From: Spirochaeta sp. UBA5339
Lineage (GTDB): Bacteria > Spirochaetota > Spirochaetia > DSM-2461
Reading direction: 5' to 3'
Assembly (NCBI GenBank): GCA_002408085.1
Contig: DHQL01000007.1
Coordinates: 1 to 64,000 of the forward strand
DNA length: 64,000 bases
Below, in pieces: positions 8,545 to 17,522 of the stretch. The notes below the pieces were generated by a model, which was not told the DNA's origin, ran no database searches, and was given only the letters and a program-made list of their open reading frames with translations. Within the stretch, counting starts at the first letter, position 1. Each line of letters begins with the position of its first letter. The position numbers were made by a program, and so were the translations under genes.

Positions 8545-9377
8545 AAAAAGCAAGTAAAAATATTCTTCCTTACCTGTTTGCATTCATTATCCTGTTCTTT
8601 CTGATTGCAGCTATTTTTGCTCCATTAATTGCACCATTTGATCCGGTAAAGCAGGACCTGATGCATCGCTTGAAAGCTCCTGGAACAGTAACAGATGCCG
8701 GAGTACATATTCTGGGTACGGATGAACTGGGGCGGGATCTATTAAGCCGTATCATCTACGGTACCAGGATCTCTCTGTTAGTTGCGTTTTTATCGGTTAT
8801 CGTTTCCACTGTTACAGGTACCTGGCTGGGTATGCTGGCCGGTTACTATAAGGGGTGGGTAGCGGTTCTGATTATGAGAATTGTGGATATCGTACTCTCA
8901 ATTCCGCCGATACTGCTGGCCATTCTGACAGTTGCCGTTGTTGGCCCGGGACTGGGAAATCTGGTCTTTGTCCTTGGTTTCACCCGCTGGCCGAGGTATG
9001 CCCGGGTTGCCTATGCCCAAACCCTGACAGTCGCTGATAAACCTTATGTTCAGGCGGCCCAGTTTACATCTGTCTCTACACCGTTAATTTTCAGAAGACA
9101 TATCATACCCAATATTGCGGCTCCCCTTATTGTTGTTATGACTCTTGAATTCGGTCTGATGATATTGTTTGAAGCCAGCCTCTCTTTTCTGGGATTGGGT
9201 GTTCAACCTCCTACTCCCAGCTGGGGCGCCATACTCAGTACCGGACGGAACTATCTATCCATTGCCTGGTGGATCACCAGTTTTCCCGGTTTCTGTCTCT
9301 TTTTCCTGGTCCTGTCTGTGAACATGATCGGTGACTTTTTAAGAGACTATCTTGATCCACACAGCATTCGGAGGTAG
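8541..9377 (+). CDS. Peptide ABC transporter permease, DppC type
   Basis: Second permease subunit, 278 residues. It has the N-terminal segment and 'GTDELGRDLLSRIIYGTRISL' motif of DppC/OppC proteins, an EAA-like loop 'YVQAAQFTSVSTPLIFRRH', and the 'EASLSFLGLGVQPPTPSWG' signature near the C-terminus. It pairs with the DppB-type protein to form the membrane channel. Confidence 0.92.
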   Translation: MKKASKNILPYLFAFIILFFLIAAIFAPLIAPFDPVKQDLMHRLKAPGTVTDAGVHILGTDELGRDLLSRIIYGTRISLLVAFLSVIVSTVTGTWLGMLAGYYKGWVAVLIMRIVDIVLSIPPILLAILTVAVVGPGLGNLVFVLGFTRWPRYARVAYAQTLTVADKPYVQAAQFTSVSTPLIFRRHIIPNIAAPLIVVMTLEFGLMILFEASLSFLGLGVQPPTPSWGAILSTGRNYLSIAWWITSFPGFCLFFLVLSVNMIGDFLRDYLDPHSIRR

Positions 9378-9381
9378 GGCC

Positions 9382-10353
9382 GTGAATGACACAGTATTCG
9401 ATGTACAAAACCTCTCTGTAGGTATTGATGCAAAAAATATAGTTGAAAACATTGCTTTCTCTTTGGGGAAAGGGAAGATCCTTGCTCTGGTGGGAGAATC
9501 AGGCTGCGGAAAGAGTATGACAGCTCTGTCTTTAATGAAGCTGCTTCCTAAACAGGCTGTTTTATCGGCGGATTCAATTAAACTGCTGGGTAAAGAAATT
9601 TCCTCTTATTCTGAGAAAGAGATGCAGCAGGTACGAGGGAATGAAATCTCCATCATTTTTCAGGAGCCCTCTTCAGACCTTGACCCGTTAATGACTGTTG
9701 GAAAGCAGATTATGGAGGCAATCCAGTCACACTCTCACTGTTCGGCAAAGGATGCAAGAGGGAAAGCCCTTTCAATTCTTCAGAGAGTCGGTATTCCGGA
9801 TCCCGCAGAAAGGATGAAGCAGTACCCATTTGAACTCTCCGGAGGGATGTGTCAAAGGATTATGATTGCCATGGCCCTTGTCTGCAAGCCGGCGGTTCTT
9901 CTGGCTGATGAGCCTACTACCGCTTTGGATGTAACCATACAGGCTCAGATTCTTCATCTGATAAAAGAGCTGGCATCAGATATGGGAACCGCAGTTATTA
10001 TCATCACTCATGATATGGGTGTTGTGGCGGAGATAGCCGATGACGTTGCAGTTATGTATGCAGGTAATATTGTAGAGTCCGGAAATGTTGAGTCCATTTT
10101 TTCTCATCCGGAACATCCCTATACAAGAGCACTGTTAGCCAGTATCCCCGCCCTCTCTGGAGAGCGGAAACAAAAACTGAATACAATCAGGGGAGTTGTA
10201 CCGGATCCTTCGGCATGGCCTAAAGGCTGCCGTTTCAATACCCGCTGTGATTTTGCACAAAAAGAGTGTTTTCAAGAGATCCCTCTCCTGCTGTCAGTCG
10301 GTGAAGACAATCACAAAGCAGCCTGTCACAACTGCCTGAAGCTCCAAGGATAA
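9382..10353 (+). CDS. Peptide ABC transporter ATPase, DppD type
   Basis: ATP-binding subunit with Walker A GESGCGKS, signature LSGGMCQR, Walker B VLLADEPTTALD and switch His (IITHD). The C-terminal oligopeptide-transporter domain has a Cys-rich stretch (GCRFNTRC, KEC, AACHNC) that in related subunits can hold an iron-sulphur cluster. I place the start at GTG 9382: GGAGG at 9370-9374 is well spaced from it. An upstream ATG at 9352 lies inside dppC and before the Shine-Dalgarno, so I reject it. Confidence 0.9.
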   Translation: MNDTVFDVQNLSVGIDAKNIVENIAFSLGKGKILALVGESGCGKSMTALSLMKLLPKQAVLSADSIKLLGKEISSYSEKEMQQVRGNEISIIFQEPSSDLDPLMTVGKQIMEAIQSHSHCSAKDARGKALSILQRVGIPDPAERMKQYPFELSGGMCQRIMIAMALVCKPAVLLADEPTTALDVTIQAQILHLIKELASDMGTAVIIITHDMGVVAEIADDVAVMYAGNIVESGNVESIFSHPEHPYTRALLASIPALSGERKQKLNTIRGVVPDPSAWPKGCRFNTRCDFAQKECFQEIPLLLSVGEDNHKAACHNCLKLQG

Positions 10354-10357
10354 CCAG

Positions 10358-11359
10358 ATGAAAGAACAGAAAAGAAAAACTGTGTTGAGTGTAAAGAATC
10401 TGAAAGTTAACTTTCCCGTCAGGGGAGGTCTCTTCGGGAAGGAAATCGGCCGTATTCACGCTGTTGATGATATTTCTTTTGACATCTATTCAGGAGAGAC
10501 ATTTGGTGTTGTAGGAGAATCGGGCTGCGGGAAATCAACACTCGGAAATGCGGTTCTGCGTTTTCTCTCTCCCTCTGACGGAGCGATTTACTTTCAAGGT
10601 GAGAATCTGGCGACTGCAGGAAAAGATACTCTCGGTAAGGTTCGAAAGAAAATGCAGGTGATCTTTCAAGATCCTATGTCCTCTCTGAATCCGCGTGTTC
10701 CTGTTGGAATAAGTGTGGGGGAGGCTTTAAAGGTTCACTGCAAGTTGACCAGGGATGAGCAGAAGAAGCGGGTAGCCGATATCTTTGAACAGGTCGGCTT
10801 AAAGAGAGATCAGGTCAATCGCTATCCCCATGAGTTTTCCGGAGGGCAGAGGCAAAGAATTGTTATTGCAAGAGCTCTGATTATGAATCCGGAGCTTATT
10901 ATCTGTGACGAACCGGTTTCCGCATTGGATGTTTCCATTCAATCCCAGATTTTGAATCTGCTGATGGATTTGCAGAGGGACCGGAAGCTTTCCTATATGT
11001 TTATCTCACATGATTTGTCGGTGGTCCGGCACATTTGTGACAGGGTAGCAGTTATATACCTGGGCCGTATAGTCGAACTGACAGATACAGACAGGCTATT
11101 CAAAACACCTTTGCACCCATATACACAACTGCTGATCAGTGCGATTCCAAGCCCCGGCCTCAAGTCTGGAAAAAAAGCAGAACCTCAGCTTTTATGCGGT
11201 GAGCTTCCCAGTCCGGCTTCTCCGCCTCCCGGATGTGCTTTTCAATCCCGCTGTCCCCACTCAAAAGCTATATGCAGGGAGATCAGACCAGAACTGACAC
11301 AAAGCAGTTCGGATCACTGGGCCGCCTGTCATATGATTCCCGGAGACAAGAATGAATAA
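10358..11359 (+). CDS. Peptide ABC transporter ATPase, DppF type
   Basis: Second ATP-binding subunit, 333 residues. Walker A is GESGCGKS, the signature is FSGGQRQR, and Walker B is LIICDEPVSALD. The C-terminus has the 'GCAFQSRCPHSKAIC' and 'AACH' Cys motif of the oligopeptide ATPase extension. The gene is 4 nt behind the DppD-type gene and its 3' end overlaps the amidohydrolase gene by 8 nt. Confidence 0.92.
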   Translation: MKEQKRKTVLSVKNLKVNFPVRGGLFGKEIGRIHAVDDISFDIYSGETFGVVGESGCGKSTLGNAVLRFLSPSDGAIYFQGENLATAGKDTLGKVRKKMQVIFQDPMSSLNPRVPVGISVGEALKVHCKLTRDEQKKRVADIFEQVGLKRDQVNRYPHEFSGGQRQRIVIARALIMNPELIICDEPVSALDVSIQSQILNLLMDLQRDRKLSYMFISHDLSVVRHICDRVAVIYLGRIVELTDTDRLFKTPLHPYTQLLISAIPSPGLKSGKKAEPQLLCGELPSPASPPPGCAFQSRCPHSKAICREIRPELTQSSSDHWAACHMIPGDKNE

Positions 11360-12731
11360 GGAAGACCTCTATAATTATCTGGATTCAAGGAATCGGGACT
11401 TTTACTCCCTGGCTGATAAGATCTGGGAGAATCCAGAACCTGCCTATGGTGAGAAAATTGCCTCAGACCTTTTAAGAGAGACACTGAAAAATGAAGGTTT
11501 TCTGATTAAAGAGATAACTGATATGCCTACCGCATTCATAGCTGAATACGGAGAAGGCCTGCCCATTATAGGACTGACTGGAGAGTATGATTCACTTGAT
11601 GGATTGTCACAGACAAGAGAGCCTGAACCCATGGCCCGCGTAGAAACAAATTACGGGCATGGATGTGGACACAATATGCTGGGTACCGCATCAGCCGCTG
11701 CAGCAATTGCTGCAAAAGAGATGCTCAAGAGCAGTAAATTGCCCGGGACGGTGCGATTTTACGGCTGTCCGGCGGAAGAACGGCTTTCCGGGAAAGTCCT
11801 GATGGCCCAAAAAGGGGTCTTTGACGACCTGGACGCCTGTCTTACCTGGCACCCTTCCAGTTTGAATACAGTTTGGGGATGCCGTTTTCTTGCTTTCAAC
11901 TCCGTACGCTTTCATTTCACCGGAAGGGCAGCCCATGCAGCGGCTTCACCGGAATCAGGGCGTAGTGCCCTTGATGCTGTGGAGCTTATGAATATCGGTG
12001 CCAACTACCTGAGGGAACATATTCCTGATGCTGCCCGTTTGCATTACAGCATTACCGATGGCGGAGGAGAACCGAATATTGTCCCCGCCAAAGCTTCGGT
12101 CTGGTACTACCTGAGAGCTCCGGAGCGGCATCAAGTGGAAGACGTTTTTAAACGGCTTGTTAAAGTCGCTCAAGGTGCTGCCATGATGACTGAGACTGCA
12201 GTTGAATATGAGTTGGATGCAGCCTGTTACGATGTCATGCCCAATGATGTTTTAGGGCGACTGCTCCTGAAAAATCTTAAAGCAGCCGGTAGTCCTGATT
12301 ATGATTCGGCGGATGAAGAATATGCACGAAAGCTTAGTCATGAATTCACTCCCGAAAGAAAGGAAACTTCCCTTAAGGGTCTCTTTGCACCTCTCTCATT
12401 AAAAAATCAGATTGTACATAAGGGAATTCTGGAAAATAAAGATCAGGGGAAGGTCATGGCTGGTTCGACAGATCTTGGTGATGTAAGCCGGATCACCCCT
12501 ACTGCTCAATTCACAACAGCGACATGGCCGATCGGAACCGCATCACACTCCTGGCAGGCCTCTGCTGCATCCGGTTCATCCCTGGGATATAAGGGAATGA
12601 TGCTTGCCGCTAAGGTTCTTGGAGGAAGTCTGTGGGATCTTTTTCATGAAGGAACCAAACTGCTGAAAGACGCTCGGGAAGAGTTTTTGCAGAAAAATCC
12701 AGAAACCTACAAAAGCCCTCTTCAACAGTGA
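11352..12731 (+). CDS. M20 amidohydrolase, AbgB-like
   Basis: Metal-dependent amidohydrolase of 459 residues similar to the AbgB subunit of p-aminobenzoyl-glutamate hydrolase and related aminoacylases. Metal-binding motifs are GHGCGHNMLG near residue 102, CPAEE near 137, and AAHAA in the dimerisation domain. It overlaps the upstream ATPase gene by 8 nt, so it is in the transporter operon. It probably hydrolyses an amide bond of the imported compound in the cytoplasm. A separate AbgA-like subunit is absent, so it is likely a homodimer. Substrate unknown. Confidence 0.85.
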   Translation: MNKEDLYNYLDSRNRDFYSLADKIWENPEPAYGEKIASDLLRETLKNEGFLIKEITDMPTAFIAEYGEGLPIIGLTGEYDSLDGLSQTREPEPMARVETNYGHGCGHNMLGTASAAAAIAAKEMLKSSKLPGTVRFYGCPAEERLSGKVLMAQKGVFDDLDACLTWHPSSLNTVWGCRFLAFNSVRFHFTGRAAHAAASPESGRSALDAVELMNIGANYLREHIPDAARLHYSITDGGGEPNIVPAKASVWYYLRAPERHQVEDVFKRLVKVAQGAAMMTETAVEYELDAACYDVMPNDVLGRLLLKNLKAAGSPDYDSADEEYARKLSHEFTPERKETSLKGLFAPLSLKNQIVHKGILENKDQGKVMAGSTDLGDVSRITPTAQFTTATWPIGTASHSWQASAASGSSLGYKGMMLAAKVLGGSLWDLFHEGTKLLKDAREEFLQKNPETYKSPLQQ

Positions 12732-12775
12732 GAGGCTGATCAAATAAAAAACAACAGACCAGGAGATAAGTCCCG

Positions 12776-14089
12776 ATGAAACACACAGATATAGGACAAC
12801 GTTGTCTTTCCATAATCCGCAGCGAGCTGAAAGTTGCAATGGGCTGTACAGAGCCGGCGGCTGCAGCACTTGCAGGGGCGAAAGCCCGGGAAATCCTGGG
12901 AAGCGAACCGGATAAAATCTGCATAAGAGCCAGCCGGGATATGATAAAAAATGCAATGGGTGTCGGTATTCCCAATTCTCCGATGAAAGGGCTTCAGTCT
13001 GCAGTCGCCCTGGGTATTGCTATTGGAAATACATCCGGAAACTTAAGCATCCTTTCTGAGCTGAGTAAGGAACAGAGAGAGGCCGCCGCTGCTTTGCTGC
13101 GGGATAAGAGTGTGACTTTGGAGCTGGCGGAGTCGGTTTCTCCTGTATTCATTGAGGTTCTGCTTGCAGACGGACCAAATGAAGCCAGAGCGGTAATAGA
13201 GAATCAACATGACCATTTTGCACTTGAGGAAAAGAATGGAAAGATTCTGAATGGATCTTCCGGCCAGGAAGAGGATGGCTTTATCACTGGTGAAGATAAT
13301 GAAAAGCTGTTAAAACAGCTGACAATCGAGGATATCTTTGAAATAACCAATAGTCTTGAAGATCATATTGATCTCTCGTTTTTACTCAAGGCCGCTGAAA
13401 TGAATGTGGCGATGGCCCAGCACTCCCTTGAGCACAACTACGGTCTTACCGTTGGTTCCAGTGCTGTAGAGGGCAGCTCTCAGCAGCCGGAGTCTCTTCA
13501 AGAGGCCTTTAATCTGGGGGTGGCTCTGGCTGCTGCCGCATCGGATGCCAGAATGTCCGGTTGTCCCCTCCCTGTTGTAATCAATTCCGGCAGCGGGAAT
13601 CAGGGAATTACAATAAGTGTTCCTGTACTTGTCATGGGAAATTTTCTTAAAACAGAACAGAGGATGATTGAAAAGGCCCTTTTTCTAGGAAATCTTCTGG
13701 CATTATCTCTCTCTACTAAAAAGGAACGTCTCTCTGCACTATGCGGGGTTTTTACTGCTGCTATGGGGACAAGCAGTGGGCTTCTCTACCTTATGGGTGA
13801 GGGGGCCGCTGCCATGGAGAGTTCAATTCAGAATATGGTAGCCAATATGGCGGGCATTCTCTGTGATGGTGCCAAAGATACCTGTGCACTGAAAATCTAT
13901 TCCTGTATCAATGCAGCAGTGCTGAGCACAAAACTGGCAATGAAGGGAACACGGCCGGAAGAAACATCCGGGATCATCGGCCGGAATGCTGACGAATCGG
14001 TTGAGAATCTTATGAAAATAAGTCATGAAGGAATGATCGATACGGATAAGGTGATCCTGTCGATCATGATGAAGAAGAACTCAGCTTAA
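12776..14089 (+). CDS. cyuA: CyuA/YhaM-type L-cysteine desulfidase (UPF0597)
   Basis: Protein of 437 residues of the serine-dehydratase-alpha-like UPF0597 family. Characterised members degrade L-cysteine to sulphide, ammonia and pyruvate with a [4Fe-4S] cluster. Candidate cluster cysteines are in MGCTEPAA (near the N-terminus), LCGVF, and the C-terminal pair in 'GILCDGAKDTCALKI'. GSGNQG is another family motif. It is last in the operon, 44 nt after the amidohydrolase. Its presence suggests that the substrate imported by the operon releases cysteine or a related amino acid; other family members may act on serine or threonine, so the exact substrate is inference. Confidence 0.85.
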   Translation: MKHTDIGQRCLSIIRSELKVAMGCTEPAAAALAGAKAREILGSEPDKICIRASRDMIKNAMGVGIPNSPMKGLQSAVALGIAIGNTSGNLSILSELSKEQREAAAALLRDKSVTLELAESVSPVFIEVLLADGPNEARAVIENQHDHFALEEKNGKILNGSSGQEEDGFITGEDNEKLLKQLTIEDIFEITNSLEDHIDLSFLLKAAEMNVAMAQHSLEHNYGLTVGSSAVEGSSQQPESLQEAFNLGVALAAAASDARMSGCPLPVVINSGSGNQGITISVPVLVMGNFLKTEQRMIEKALFLGNLLALSLSTKKERLSALCGVFTAAMGTSSGLLYLMGEGAAAMESSIQNMVANMAGILCDGAKDTCALKIYSCINAAVLSTKLAMKGTRPEETSGIIGRNADESVENLMKISHEGMIDTDKVILSIMMKKNSA

Positions 14090-14149
14090 ATCTTTTCAAC
14101 AATGTGGAGAGATTACTACTGAAAATGAGAACTCCGGGATTGCTGCCTT

Positions 14150-15781
14150 TCAATGCTCTATCGGCAGGTAAAGCCTTACTTCCGTTCCTTTACCCACTTC
14201 CGAATTCAGGGCCAGTACGCCATTGTGCATTGATATTGTACCGAGAACCGCAGCCATACCGAGTCCCGTGCCCTTACCACTCTCCTTTGTTGTGAAGTAG
14301 GGTGTAAATATGTTATTCATGAGTTCCCGGGTCATACCGCAGCCTGTATCACTGATAGAGATGATCAGGTAATCTCCTTCCTCATAATTCCTCTGGTCCG
14401 TATAGATGTAGTCGTTCATCAATTCAAAATCTTCAGAGATTAGATACCGGTTGGTTGTAGAAATAGTTAAGGTTCCACCCTCCGGCATAGCATCGCAGGC
14501 ATTGATACAAAGATTTAAAAGAGAGCTGTGAATCTGTGATTTCTGACAAAGCAGTACACTGTTTTCTGCCTGCAGGTCCAGGTTTAATTCGATGGATGCC
14601 AGAAGGGAGTGTTCTAAAAAGGATTTTAATGACTCTGCCATCTTATGAATGTCAGTTCTGGATCTCTCCAGATTATCATGTCGGGCAAAACTGAGAAGCT
14701 GGTGGGTTGATTCGTTGGCTTTTTTTACAATATCCAGTATCTTTTGGGCATATATGTCTTTCTTTTTGGGATCAGGATTGACCAGCATAACATTCGCATA
14801 GCCACCGATGCCCATAAGCATATTATTGAAATCATGAGCAACACCTCCCGCAAGGTGACCGATGGCCTTCAATTTGTCAGTGTGATGTAAGCTCCTTTCT
14901 GTTTCCAGAACCTTCCGGGATTCCCGTTTCAGCTTTATTAGAAGGTATACGACGATGACAGCAGAGGCAGCCAAAAGAAGTCCTAAAGTGAAATAGACCC
15001 AGAACGCATAGAATGGAATGGAAATGATATGTGACCCATCAAGATTCTCATCGAATATTCTCTGATACACATCAGTGTCTTCGTTCATCAGGATACTCAG
15101 ACGGTAGTCTATACGGGGCAGGATATCCTGATGCGTTCCTTTTTTGACTGCGAAATTCAGTGGAGAAGGTCTTAGGAATATGGGGGATGGCTGGAGAACG
15201 CTATTGTATTGATATGCAAAGAATCGTCCGGCGATCAGTATGTCGCAAACTCCCTGTTCTGTCGCATCTATAGTTTCCTGATAACTGTTGAAGGGAACCA
15301 GATCAATATTCAGGGATAGCTGCTTATTCAGATTTTGCAAATAGGAGTCCTGAACAGATCCTTCCAGTACGGCTATAGTCTTCCCGTTCAGCCCGCTTAA
15401 TTCAGTTATCTTCTGATTCTTTGTTGTGTAAAGCTGCAGCCAGGAATTGATGACAGATAGTTGATTGAAATCATACTTCTTTTCCCGTTCCTCCGATCTG
15501 GCCACATCCACCATGATATCAATAACTCCTGTGTCCAGTTTCTCCAGAAGCTCCGGCCATGTTGCTGTTATATATTCCAGTTCCCAGTTTTCCTTTTGGG
15601 CAATGTATTCAAGTATGTCGATAAATATCCCGACAGGTTCACCTTTATCATTCAGTCCGACCTTGGGTATATTCTGGTAGACTCCCACTTTTAATGTTTT
15701 GTCTATACTACTTGAGCAGCCGGTATAGAAGGTTGATATTAATAGGAATATCAAGAATATTGAAGCAGGGAACTTCTTCAT
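14150..15781 (-). CDS. Lipoprotein sensor histidine kinase with periplasmic SBP domain
   Basis: About 543 residues from ATG 15781 (MKKFPASI). The frame stays open to a TTG at 15814, but the ATG gives a proper signal sequence with lipobox TFYTGC. Domains: periplasmic family-3 solute-binding domain (about 25-245), one membrane helix (about 258-282, FWVYFTLGLLLAASAVIVVYLLI in part), histidine kinase with phosphoacceptor His in GGVAHDFNN, and HATPase with N-box NLCINACDAMP, G1 DTGCGM and G2 GKGTGLGM. An anchored acylated N-terminus plus a membrane helix is odd for a sensor kinase. The ligand is probably an amino acid or other small polar solute. No response regulator is adjacent. It converges on cyuA. 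Confidence 0.85.
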   Translation of the reverse strand: MKKFPASIFLIFLLISTFYTGCSSSIDKTLKVGVYQNIPKVGLNDKGEPVGIFIDILEYIAQKENWELEYITATWPELLEKLDTGVIDIMVDVARSEEREKKYDFNQLSVINSWLQLYTTKNQKITELSGLNGKTIAVLEGSVQDSYLQNLNKQLSLNIDLVPFNSYQETIDATEQGVCDILIAGRFFAYQYNSVLQPSPIFLRPSPLNFAVKKGTHQDILPRIDYRLSILMNEDTDVYQRIFDENLDGSHIISIPFYAFWVYFTLGLLLAASAVIVVYLLIKLKRESRKVLETERSLHHTDKLKAIGHLAGGVAHDFNNMLMGIGGYANVMLVNPDPKKKDIYAQKILDIVKKANESTHQLLSFARHDNLERSRTDIHKMAESLKSFLEHSLLASIELNLDLQAENSVLLCQKSQIHSSLLNLCINACDAMPEGGTLTISTTNRYLISEDFELMNDYIYTDQRNYEEGDYLIISISDTGCGMTRELMNNIFTPYFTTKESGKGTGLGMAAVLGTISMHNGVLALNSEVGKGTEVRLYLPIEH

Positions 15782-15886
15782 AATAATAATTATTATAGCC
15801 ATTATATTAGCCAATTAAATATACATTTTTTTGTCATGATTCATGATGCAGTCCATTCGGAATATTCCTATTGTTTCCTGAATCAA

Positions 15887-15912
15887 ATTGTTCTTCAATA
15901 AATGAAGACAAT
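15887..15912. other. Stem-loop in the sensor kinase/proB intergenic region
   Basis: ATTGT(t)CTTCA pairs with TGAAGACAAT: ten base pairs with one bulged T and a 5-nt loop. It lies in the intergenic region between the leftward kinase and rightward proB. Function unknown; neither a clear terminator nor a riboswitch I recognise. Confidence 0.35.
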
Positions 15913-16034
15913 AGATTACAGGACGGGAAAAAAGACGATATTCTGTAGATGACCGATCCTCTTTATTTATATTCCCTGAAATGGTATTTATTAGAGACTG
16001 ATAAATCAACCGATGTTGCGGTAATAAGGGTGAT

Positions 16035-16835
16035 ATGGAACTAGTAAAGAACAGGATAGTAATAAAAGTCGGTACTTCTACTCTTACCAACGAGAGGGGT
16101 GAGAAGAAACTGAGGTCTTTTGATCAGTTGGCCCGTGTTATTTCTGATTTAAATAATCTGGGTTATGAAACCATTCTGGTTTCATCCGGGGCAATCGCAG
16201 TGGGTGTCAATAAACTTCAGATGAAAGAACGTCCTCAGGAAATGCGGTTGAAGCAGGCTTCTGCCGCTGTCGGTCAGTGCCGGATCTTAAGTCTTTACAG
16301 TAAGTTCTTTAATGAATATGACAAAATTATCGCACAGATATTACTGAATGCTGATGATATTACCCACGAAGAAAAAAAAGAGAACCTGATTAACACATTC
16401 GATACTCTCCTTGAAATGGGAGTCATTCCCATTGTGAATGAAAATGATTCTGTGAGTTATAAGGAAATTGAGTCGGAGGACAAGATTTTCGGAGACAATG
16501 ATATGCTTTCGGCGGTTGTCGCGGTTCTGTGCAGGGCTGAGAAACTTGTTATCTTTTCAGACATTGACGGTTTTTTTGACAAGGACCCACGTCTTTATAC
16601 TGATGCAAAACTGATAGAGTGTATAACTCATATCGATGAAGAAGTAATCTCTCTGGCTGGAGGAGCCGGATCCCGAAGGGGTACCGGAGGAATGAAAACA
16701 AAGCTTCAGGCTGCAACACTGGCTACCGGGCAGGGAATTGATACAATTATAACCAATGGCAGCAACTCTTTTTCCCTCTATGATATTGCTGATGGAAAAA
16801 AAGTTGGGACTCTTTTCTCAGGACGAAAGAAATGA
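16035..16835 (+). CDS. proB: Glutamate 5-kinase
   Basis: Phosphorylates glutamate in the first step of proline synthesis. The amino-acid kinase fold is clear: VIKVGTSTLT near residue 10, LVSSGAIAVG near 48, NENDSVSY near 135, FGDNDMLSA near 155, SDIDGFFDKDPR near 180, and GTGGMKTKLQAA near 218. At 266 residues it lacks the C-terminal PUA domain found in the E. coli enzyme. The stop overlaps the following acetyltransferase gene by 4 nt. No proA (the next step) is in the window. Confidence 0.93.
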   Translation: MELVKNRIVIKVGTSTLTNERGEKKLRSFDQLARVISDLNNLGYETILVSSGAIAVGVNKLQMKERPQEMRLKQASAAVGQCRILSLYSKFFNEYDKIIAQILLNADDITHEEKKENLINTFDTLLEMGVIPIVNENDSVSYKEIESEDKIFGDNDMLSAVVAVLCRAEKLVIFSDIDGFFDKDPRLYTDAKLIECITHIDEEVISLAGGAGSRRGTGGMKTKLQAATLATGQGIDTIITNGSNSFSLYDIADGKKVGTLFSGRKK

Positions 16836-17341
16836 ATCTCCATAAATGCACAATTGATAACATCTCTGATCTTATCTCCATAGGCCGTGAGACCTATTAT
16901 GATACCTTCTATGCTATGAACAGTGCCGAAACCATGCAAAAGTACCTGGATGAGGCATTTGATCAGAAGAAGATTGAATCGGAGCTGAAGAATCCAAAGT
17001 CCTCCTTTTACCTGCTCTACGATGGAGACTCACCTGCTGCTTATATGAAGGTAAACCTTCCCCCAGCACAGTCTGATCTGAATGACAGGGATTCACTGGA
17101 GCTGGAACGGATCTATGTGAAAAAGGAGTACAAGGGGAGGGGGTTCGGCCGGCAACTGCTGGAGCAGGCAATCTCCATCGCAAAAGAAGAGAAGTGCCGG
17201 TATCTCTGGCTTGGTGTCTGGGAGAAGAATGAAAAAGCCCTGGAGTTCTATACTAAGATGGGTTTTGTGAAATTCGGTTCTCACAGCTTTCGGATGGGTG
17301 ATGAGATTCAGAATGATTTCGTTATGAAAATAACTCTGTAA
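16832..17341 (+). CDS. GNAT N-acetyltransferase, PaiA-like
   Basis: GNAT-fold acetyltransferase of 169 residues. The acetyl-CoA motif is LERIYVKKEYKGRGFGRQLL (R/Q-x-x-G-x-G/A). The C-terminal 'WLGVWEKNEKALEFYTKMGF' block resembles PaiA-type polyamine acetyltransferases. It overlaps proB by 4 nt, so the two are co-translated; whether it acetylates a polyamine or another amine is not visible. Confidence 0.85.
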   Translation: MNLHKCTIDNISDLISIGRETYYDTFYAMNSAETMQKYLDEAFDQKKIESELKNPKSSFYLLYDGDSPAAYMKVNLPPAQSDLNDRDSLELERIYVKKEYKGRGFGRQLLEQAISIAKEEKCRYLWLGVWEKNEKALEFYTKMGFVKFGSHSFRMGDEIQNDFVMKITL

Positions 17342-17522
17342 ACCTGTCAAAGGCCTCTTGGAATTGGGGCTGATCTCCTCTTTGGCTCTGGCCGGAATCT
17401 CCCATTTGGTGTTGCATCACTTTTTCATTTTCCCGAGTAGTGCTTTTGATACTTATGCATCTTTCACCGTTTTGAAAATATTAACTCCTTGTCTCATACT
17501 ATATAGTAGATTGGGAGTTCCT

